Assembly: GCA_023405705.1 (NCBI GenBank)
Contig: JAEXXR010000499.1
Location: forward strand, 1 to 10,108
Direction of reading: 5' to 3'
DNA from: Actinomycetes bacterium
Lineage (GTDB): Bacteria > Actinomycetota > Thermoleophilia > Solirubrobacterales > Solirubrobacteraceae
Length of the DNA stretch: 10,108 nt
Under the pieces are notes generated by a model that worked only from the letters and a program-made list of their open reading frames with translations, was not told the origin of the DNA and did not search any database. The translations under genes were made by a program, and so were the position numbers. How positions within the stretch are numbered: the stretch's first letter is position 1; the number at the start of each line of letters is the position of its first letter. This document shows positions 5,236 through 10,108 of this stretch, piece after piece.

Positions 5236-6849
5236 ATGACCTCCATCCAGCTGTACGACACGACCCTCCGCGACGGGATGCAGGGGGAGGGGATGTCGCT
5301 CTCGGCCGCCGAGAAGCTGCGCGTCGCGCACAGGCTCGACGCGCTCGGCGTCCACATGATCGAGGCCGGCTTCCCCAGCTCGAACCCCAAGGAGCTGGAG
5401 CTGTTCGACCTGCTCTCGCGCGAGACCTTCGACCACGCGCTGATCGCCGCCTTCGGGATGACCCGCCGACGCGACGCGACCGCCGAGGAGGACGCCGCGC
5501 TGCGGGTGCTCGCCGACTCGTTCGCGCCGGTCTGCACGATCGTCGGCAAGACCTGGAGCCTGCACCTGGAGAAGGTCGTCAAGGTCGACCGCGACGAGAA
5601 CCTGCGGATGATCGAGGAGTCGGTCGCCTTCCTGCGCGCGCAGGGCAAGCGCGTCGTCTACGACGCCGAGCACTGCTTCGACGGCTGGCACGCCGACCGC
5701 GAGTACGCGCTGAAGTGCCTGCGCACGGCCGCGGAGGCCGGCGCCGAGACGGTCGTGATGTGCGACACCAACGGCGCACACCTGCCCGGTCAGATCGCGA
5801 CCGCGGTCGCCGACGTCGCCGCCCATCTCGCCGGCACCGGGGTGCAGCTGGGGATCCACTGCCACGACGACGCCGGCGTCGGCGTCGCCAACTCGCTCGC
5901 CGCCGTCGACGCGGGCGCCACCCACGTGCAGGGCACGATGAACGGCTACGGCGAGCGCTGCGGCAACGCCAACCTCGTCTCGATCGTCCCGAACCTGCAG
6001 CTGAAGCTCGGCCACGAGTGCATCGGCGAGGAGCAGCTGGCGTCGCTGACGGCGACCTCCCACTACCTCGACGAGCTGCTCAACCGCACGCCGAACGCCG
6101 ACGCGCCGTACGTCGGCAAGAACGCCTTCGCGCACAAGGGCGGCATGCACGTCGCCGGCGTGATGGCCGACGCGACGACCTTCGAGCACATGGAGCCCGG
6201 CCTCGTCGGCAACCGCCGCGAGCTGCTGATCTCCGAACTCGGCGGCAAGGGCACCGTCACCGCGCGCGCCGAGGAGGCCGGCATAACGCTCGACGACGCC
6301 GCCTCCCGCCGCGTGATCGAGCGCGTCAAGGAGCTGGAGCACCGCGGCTACCAGTTCGAGGCCGCCGACGGCTCGTTCGAGCTGCTGCTGCGCAAGGAGG
6401 CCGGCGACTACGAGCCGCTGTTCCGGCTGGAGTCGTGGCGCGTGATCGTCGAGCAGCGCGCCGACGGCAAGGTCGAGACCGAGGCCACGATCAAGATCTG
6501 GGTCGACGGCGAGCGCTACGTCCGCACGGGCGAGGGCAACGGCCCCGTCCACGCGCTCGACAACGCGCTGCGCGCCGTCCTCAGCGACACCCACCCGCAT
6601 CTCGACGACACCGGCCTCGTCAACTTCAAGGTCCGCATCCTCGACGAGACGAAGGGGACCGAGGCGGTCACGCGCGTGCTGCTCGACGCCTCCGACGGCC
6701 AGGAGACGTGGGGTTCGATCGGCGTCTCGGAGAACGTGATCGCGGCGTCGTGGTTCGCGCTCGTCGACTCGCTCGAGTACGCCGTCCAGGACGGCCGGGA
6801 GGACGCGGCCGCCGCGCGCGCCGGCGCCGGCAAGGGCGCCGCCTCGTGA
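5236..6849 (+). CDS. cimA: (R)-citramalate synthase
   Basis: CimA condenses pyruvate with acetyl-CoA to (R)-citramalate, the first step of the threonine-independent route to 2-oxobutyrate and isoleucine. The 537-residue product has the length of the long CimA family (about 520-540). An N-terminal HMGL-like TIM barrel carries D8, R12 and D13 in DTTLRDG, GKTWSLH, YDAEHCFDG, CDTNGAHLP, metal-binding H208 and H210 in GIHCHDD, and NGYGERCGNAN from residue 236. A C-terminal LeuA-type dimer domain (about 390-510) normally gives feedback control by isoleucine. YDAEHCFDG and GKTWSLH separate it from 2-isopropylmalate synthase and homocitrate synthase; still, LeuA-like activity cannot be excluded by eye. 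The ATG at 5236 lies just before the first strand (IQLYDTTLRDG); the ribosome binding site is weak. It contains one ATA codon (6283). Its stop overlaps the next gene by four bases. Confidence 0.93.
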   Translation: MTSIQLYDTTLRDGMQGEGMSLSAAEKLRVAHRLDALGVHMIEAGFPSSNPKELELFDLLSRETFDHALIAAFGMTRRRDATAEEDAALRVLADSFAPVCTIVGKTWSLHLEKVVKVDRDENLRMIEESVAFLRAQGKRVVYDAEHCFDGWHADREYALKCLRTAAEAGAETVVMCDTNGAHLPGQIATAVADVAAHLAGTGVQLGIHCHDDAGVGVANSLAAVDAGATHVQGTMNGYGERCGNANLVSIVPNLQLKLGHECIGEEQLASLTATSHYLDELLNRTPNADAPYVGKNAFAHKGGMHVAGVMADATTFEHMEPGLVGNRRELLISELGGKGTVTARAEEAGITLDDAASRRVIERVKELEHRGYQFEAADGSFELLLRKEAGDYEPLFRLESWRVIVEQRADGKVETEATIKIWVDGERYVRTGEGNGPVHALDNALRAVLSDTHPHLDDTGLVNFKVRILDETKGTEAVTRVLLDASDGQETWGSIGVSENVIAASWFALVDSLEYAVQDGREDAAAARAGAGKGAAS

Positions 6850-7967
6850 GCGTCGAGACGGAGACGATCCCGCTCGCAAAGCCCGTCATCGGGGTGGAGG
6901 AGGAGGCGCTCGTCCTCGAGGTGCTGCGCTCGGGCCAGCTCTCGCTCGGCCCGCGCCTGACCCGCTTTGAGGAGACCTTCGCCGCTCGCCTCGGCGTGCC
7001 GCACGCCTCCGCCGTCTCCTCGGGGACGGCCGGCCTCCACCTCGCGCTGCGCGCCGTCGGGCTGGAGGAGGGCGACGAGGTCGTGACGAGCCCGCTGTCG
7101 TTCGTCGCCTCCTCCAACGCGATCCTCTACGAGCGCGCGACGCCGGTCTTCGCCGACATCGACCCGGTGACGCTCAACCTCGACGTCGACGCCGCGGCCG
7201 CCGCGATCACCGGCCGCACGAAGGCGCTGCTGCCGGTCCACATCTTCGGCTACCCCGCCGACACGCCGGCGCTGGAGGCGCACGGCCTGCCGATCGTCGA
7301 GGACGCCTGCGAGGCGCTCGGCGCCTTCCACGCCGACGGCACGCCGGTCGGCGGCCGCGGCCACCCGGCCGTCTTCGCCTTCTACGCCAACAAGCAGATC
7401 ACGACCGGCGAGGGTGGCCTGATCGCGCTCGGCGACGACGACCACAAGGTCCGGATCGACTCGGAGCGCAACCAGGGCCGCGCGCCCGACATGGGCTGGC
7501 TCGACCACGACCGGCTCGGCTTCAACTACCGCCTCTCCGACATCGCCTGCGCGCTCGGGATCGCCCAGCTCGGCCGGCTCGACCAGATGCTCGCCGACCG
7601 CGCCCGCGTCGCCGCCGCCTACCGCGAGGCGTTCGCCGCCGACCCGGTCGAGGGCCTGACGCTGCCGTGCGAGGACCGCGGCGACGAGCGGCGCGGCTGG
7701 TTCGTCTTCGTCGTCCAGCTGCCGGAGCGGGTCGACCGCGACGAGACGATCCGGGCGCTCGGCGCGCGCGGGATCCAGAGCAAGCCGTACCTGCCGGCGA
7801 TTCACCTGATGAGCTTCTACCGCGAGCGGTTCGGCTTCCGCGAGGGCCAGTTCCCGGTCTGCGAGGACGTCGCCGCGCGCTCGATCGCGCTGCCGTTCTT
7901 CCCGGCGATGAGCGAGGGCCAGGTCGCCCGCGTCGCCCGCGAGCTGCGCGCCGTCCTCGGCGCGTAG
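6846..7967 (+). CDS. DegT/DnrJ/EryC1/StrS-family PLP aminotransferase
   Basis: The 373-residue product is a fold type I aminotransferase of the sugar-aminotransferase (SMAT) family. It begins with PLAKPVIGVEEEALVLEVLRSG, has the SSGTAGLHLAL phosphate loop, the Asp of VEDACEALGA that contacts the PLP ring, K183 in AFYANKQITTGEGG as Schiff-base lysine, and FNYRLSDIACALGIAQL. The C-terminal part has YLPAIHLMSFYRERFG and ALPFFPAM. Family members aminate keto-sugars of nucleotide-sugar pathways, inosose or similar substrates; the actual substrate here cannot be told and no sugar-nucleotide gene is nearby. The GTG start overlaps the cimA stop as GTGA, so the gene is translationally coupled to cimA, which is an odd partner. 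A hairpin ends the unit shortly after its stop. Confidence 0.9.
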   Translation: MSVETETIPLAKPVIGVEEEALVLEVLRSGQLSLGPRLTRFEETFAARLGVPHASAVSSGTAGLHLALRAVGLEEGDEVVTSPLSFVASSNAILYERATPVFADIDPVTLNLDVDAAAAAITGRTKALLPVHIFGYPADTPALEAHGLPIVEDACEALGAFHADGTPVGGRGHPAVFAFYANKQITTGEGGLIALGDDDHKVRIDSERNQGRAPDMGWLDHDRLGFNYRLSDIACALGIAQLGRLDQMLADRARVAAAYREAFAADPVEGLTLPCEDRGDERRGWFVFVVQLPERVDRDETIRALGARGIQSKPYLPAIHLMSFYRERFGFREGQFPVCEDVAARSIALPFFPAMSEGQVARVARELRAVLGA

Positions 7968-7984
7968 CAGCGCCCGCGCCAGGC

Positions 7985-8014
7985 GGCTCGCGCGCGTCGC
8001 CGGCGCGCGCAGCC
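7985..8014 (+). terminator. Hairpin terminator after the cimA-aminotransferase unit
   Basis: GGCT (7985-7988) pairs with AGCC (8011-8014) and GCGCGCG (7990-7996) pairs with CGCGCGC (8004-8010), with a one-base bulge at 7989 and a 7-base loop. It starts 17 bases after the aminotransferase stop and precedes the presumed argH promoter. There is no T-tract. Confidence 0.6.
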
Positions 8015-8027
8015 CGGTCGCGCCGCT

Positions 8028-8039
8028 GGGGCCGGCCCC
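8028..8039 (+). promoter_or_regulatory. Perfect palindrome GGGGCCGGCCCC upstream of argH
   Basis: This 12-bp sequence equals its own reverse complement and lies around the -35 to -10 spacer of the presumed argH promoter. It is unlike the AT-rich ARG box bound by ArgR. In such GC-rich DNA a chance palindrome is plausible. Confidence 0.25.
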
Positions 8040-8046
8040 GGCCACG

Positions 8047-8052
8047 TAGACT
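8047..8052 (+). promoter_or_regulatory. Candidate -10 element (TAGACT) of argH
   Basis: TAGACT fits TAnnnT and lies 8 bases before the argH ATG, so the transcript would begin at about the start codon. No Shine-Dalgarno sequence is present, which agrees with a leaderless mRNA. No clear -35 is seen. Confidence 0.4.
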
Positions 8053-8060
8053 CGCCGGCC

Positions 8061-9419
8061 ATGTCCCGCTTCTCCGAGCCCCAGCACCCCGTCTTCCAGC
8101 AGCTCAACGCGTCGATCGGCTTCGACTGGCGCCTCGGGCCCTACGACGTCGACCTCTCGCGCGCGCACGCGAAGATGCTCGCCGCGCAGGGGATCATCGG
8201 GGAGGACGACCGCGACGCGCTGCTGCGCGCGCTGGACTCGGTCGAGCGCGAGCTGCAGGAGGGGAGCTTCCCCTTCGAGCCCGACGACGAGGACATCCAC
8301 ATGGCGATCGAGCGGCGGATCACGCAGGTCGCCGGCCCGGTCGGCGGCAAGCTGCACACGGCCCGCTCGCGCAACGACCAGGTCGCGACCGATATGGCGC
8401 TGTTCACGCGCGCCCACGCCCAGGCGGCGCAGACGGCGATCAGAGGGCTGATGAGCGCGCTGGTCGCGGCGGCGGAGCGCCACCTCGACTGGAAGATCCC
8501 CGGCTACACCCATCTCCAGCGGGCGCAGCCGGTCTACCTCAGCCACCACCTGCTCGCGTACGTCTGGATGCTGGCGCGCGACCTCGAGAAGTTCGCCGCA
8601 GTCGAGCGCGCGACGGCGAGGCTGCCGCTCGGCGCGGGCGCGCTGGCCGGCGTCAACTTCGACACCGACCGCCAGCTGGTCGCCCGCGAGCTCGGCTTCG
8701 CCGGCGTCGCGGAGAACTCGATCGACGCCGTCTCCAACCGCGACTTCGTGCTCGACTACCTCGCGGCGGCCGCGACCTGCGGCACCCACCTCTCGCGCCT
8801 CGGCGCGGAGATCGTGCTGTGGTCGAGCAGCGAGTTCGCCTTCGCCGAGGTCTCCGACGCGTGGGCGTCGGGCTCGTCGATCATGCCGCAGAAGAAGAAC
8901 CCGGACGCGGCCGAGCTGCTGCGCGCGAAGGCGCCGCGGATCGCCGGCCACTTCGTCGCCCTCCAGGGCGTGATGCACGCCCTCCCGCTGACCTACAACA
9001 AGGACATGCAGGAGGACAAGGAGCATCTCTTCGACGCCGTCGACACGCTCGAGCTGTGCCTCGCCGCGGCGGCGGGGATGATCGAGGGGATCAGATTCGA
9101 CCGCGAGCGGATGGCCGACGCGGCCTCCGACGAGTTCCCCGCGGCGACCGACGTCGCCGACCTGCTGGTCCGCCGCGGCCTGCCGTTCCGCGAGTGCCAC
9201 GGCGTCGTCGCCGGCCTCGTCAAGAAGGCGGTCGACAGCGGTCGCACGCTGACGCAGCTGTCGCTGGAGGAGATCCGCGAGCAGTCCCCGCTGCTCGACG
9301 AGGAGTACTACGAGGTGCTCGGCGGCGACCGCTGGCTGGAGTCGAAGGACTCCGAGGGCGGCACGAGCCAGCGTCGCGTGCGCGAGCAGCTCGACCGCGC
9401 CCGCGCCCTGCTGAGCTGA
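8061..9419 (+). CDS. argH: Argininosuccinate lyase
   Basis: ArgH splits argininosuccinate into arginine and fumarate, the last step of arginine synthesis, as a cytoplasmic homotetramer of the fumarase/aspartase superfamily. The 452-residue product matches the usual 450-470. Conserved blocks are EDIHMAIERRI, GGKLHTARSRNDQVATD (about residues 94-110), H151 in YTHLQRAQP as likely catalytic residue, and the superfamily signature GSSIMPQKKNPD from residue 271, with catalytic loop Ser at 272-273. The start follows a TAGACT promoter-like hexamer without a ribosome binding site. No other arg gene is in the window, so argH stands apart from argBCDFG here. The mpg gene follows after 40 bases with no terminator between, so both are probably on one transcript. 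Confidence 0.97.
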   Translation: MSRFSEPQHPVFQQLNASIGFDWRLGPYDVDLSRAHAKMLAAQGIIGEDDRDALLRALDSVERELQEGSFPFEPDDEDIHMAIERRITQVAGPVGGKLHTARSRNDQVATDMALFTRAHAQAAQTAIRGLMSALVAAAERHLDWKIPGYTHLQRAQPVYLSHHLLAYVWMLARDLEKFAAVERATARLPLGAGALAGVNFDTDRQLVARELGFAGVAENSIDAVSNRDFVLDYLAAAATCGTHLSRLGAEIVLWSSSEFAFAEVSDAWASGSSIMPQKKNPDAAELLRAKAPRIAGHFVALQGVMHALPLTYNKDMQEDKEHLFDAVDTLELCLAAAAGMIEGIRFDRERMADAASDEFPAATDVADLLVRRGLPFRECHGVVAGLVKKAVDSGRTLTQLSLEEIREQSPLLDEEYYEVLGGDRWLESKDSEGGTSQRRVREQLDRARALLS

Positions 9420-9459
9420 CCACGCTGCGGCCCCCGTCGCGGTCGCCCCTCGCGTCGCC

Positions 9460-10068
9460 ATGGACCCCGTCGCCACCGAGCCGCTGCCCCGCTCCTTCTA
9501 CGACCGTCCGGTCGTCGACGTGGCGCGCGACCTCGTCGGCTGCGTCGTCGCCCACGGCGAGACCTCCGGCGTGATCGTCGAGACCGAGGCCTACCACGAC
9601 TCCGAGCCGGCCTGCCACGCCTACGTCGGTCTGACGCCGCGAACGCGCGTGCTGTTCGGCCCGCCCGGCCGCGCCTACGTCTACCGCTCCTACGGCATCC
9701 ATGCGCTGCTGAACGCCGTCTGCGAGGCGGAGGGCGTCGGCGCCGCGGTGCTGATCCGCGCGCTGGAGCCGCTGGAGGGGATCGAGCTGATGCGCCTGCG
9801 CCGCAGGCTCCAGCGGCCGCAGGACCTCTGCTCAGGCCCGGGCAAGCTGACGCAGGCACTGGACGTCGAGCTGGAGTTGAACGACAGCGACCTGCTCGGC
9901 GGGCCGATCGAGATCTCGGCCCGGCCGCCCGCGTGGCAGCAGGTCGAGCTGACCGCCTCGACGCGGATCGGCATCACGAAGGCGGTCGAGCTGCCGTGGC
10001 GCTTCTGCGCCCGCGGCAGCCGCAGCGTCTCGAAGCCCTGGCCGCCGGGCCTGCTCGACGGCCGCTAG
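9460..10068 (+). CDS. mpg: DNA-3-methyladenine glycosylase (AAG/MPG family)
   Basis: This base-excision repair enzyme removes alkylated or deaminated purines such as 3-methyladenine and hypoxanthine. The 202-residue product is normal for bacterial AAG. It opens with LPRSFYDRPVVDVARDLVG. It has E43 as likely catalytic Glu and Y45 as DNA-intercalating Tyr in VETEAY, H53, TPRTRVLFGPPGRAYVYRSYG, R100 in LIRALEPLEG, CSGPGKLTQAL, and the C-terminal RIGITKAVELPWRF. The ATG at 9460 puts LPRSFYD at residue 9, as expected. No Shine-Dalgarno sequence is evident. Its place right after argH recalls the loose argH-mpg-tyrS linkage in other actinobacteria; it has no functional tie to arginine synthesis that I know of. 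The end is complete, 40 bases before the window edge. Confidence 0.95.
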   Translation: MDPVATEPLPRSFYDRPVVDVARDLVGCVVAHGETSGVIVETEAYHDSEPACHAYVGLTPRTRVLFGPPGRAYVYRSYGIHALLNAVCEAEGVGAAVLIRALEPLEGIELMRLRRRLQRPQDLCSGPGKLTQALDVELELNDSDLLGGPIEISARPPAWQQVELTASTRIGITKAVELPWRFCARGSRSVSKPWPPGLLDGR

Positions 10069-10073
10069 GGCGC

Positions 10074-10089
10074 CGGCGCGGCTGCGCCG
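10074..10089 (+). terminator. Small GC hairpin after mpg, possible terminator
   Basis: CGGCGC (10074-10079) pairs with GCGCCG (10084-10089) around a GGCT loop, starting 6 bases after the mpg stop. The stem is only 6 bp, there is no T-tract, and the remaining 19 bases are also GC-rich and can pair in other ways. The window ends before the region can be judged. Confidence 0.35.
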
Positions 10090-10108
10090 CCGCCGGTCGC
10101 GCCGCCGG

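Noticed and set aside
5236..6849. Calling this gene leuA (2-isopropylmalate synthase)
   Set aside because: The GKTWSLH and YDAEHCFDG blocks and overall layout match the citramalate synthase family better than LeuA, although both share the fold and the C-terminal regulatory domain.
6516..9476. 986-codon minus-strand frame opposite cimA, the DegT gene and argH
   Set aside because: It has no motif, an Arg/Ala/Val-biased composition, and complete overlap with three confident + strand genes.

Overview
The window is a GC-rich (visually about 70 % or more) bacterial chromosome segment. Every supported gene is on the + strand and genes are tightly packed. GC-rich hairpins without T-tracts lie at likely transcript ends, some starts lack a Shine-Dalgarno sequence, and argH is followed by a 3-methyladenine glycosylase gene. 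This points to an actinobacterium, perhaps the Thermoleophilia/Solirubrobacterales group; that placement is inference without any search.

Layout: (a) 1-336 is the 3' part of a secreted single-domain cupredoxin, closed by a strong hairpin at 369-397. (b) 519-1109 is an XRE-type HTH regulator with a C-terminal cupin, preceded by a perfect inverted repeat and a 15-bp direct repeat. (c) 1164-5098 holds leuC, leuD, leuB and ilvE, all closely spaced. (d) 5099-5235 is a 137-bp gap with a short leader ORF, two mutually exclusive hairpins and small repeats. (e) 5236-7967 holds a citramalate synthase gene (cimA) and an overlapping DegT/DnrJ/EryC1/StrS aminotransferase gene, followed by a hairpin at 7985-8014. 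(f) 8061-10068 holds argH and an AAG-family DNA glycosylase gene (mpg), then a small hairpin at the window end.

The central block reads as branched-chain amino acid synthesis. CimA would join pyruvate and acetyl-CoA to citramalate, LeuCD would isomerise it and LeuB would oxidise and decarboxylate it to 2-oxobutyrate, which feeds isoleucine. The same LeuCD and LeuB serve leucine, and IlvE does the final transamination. No leuA, ilvBN, ilvC or ilvD is present in the window. I see no mobile element, CRISPR array, phage gene, tRNA or rRNA. The genes are ordinary core metabolism; the less ordinary content is regulatory (the cimA leader and the XRE-cupin promoter), plus the unexplained DegT gene and an uneven use of AGA arginine codons.
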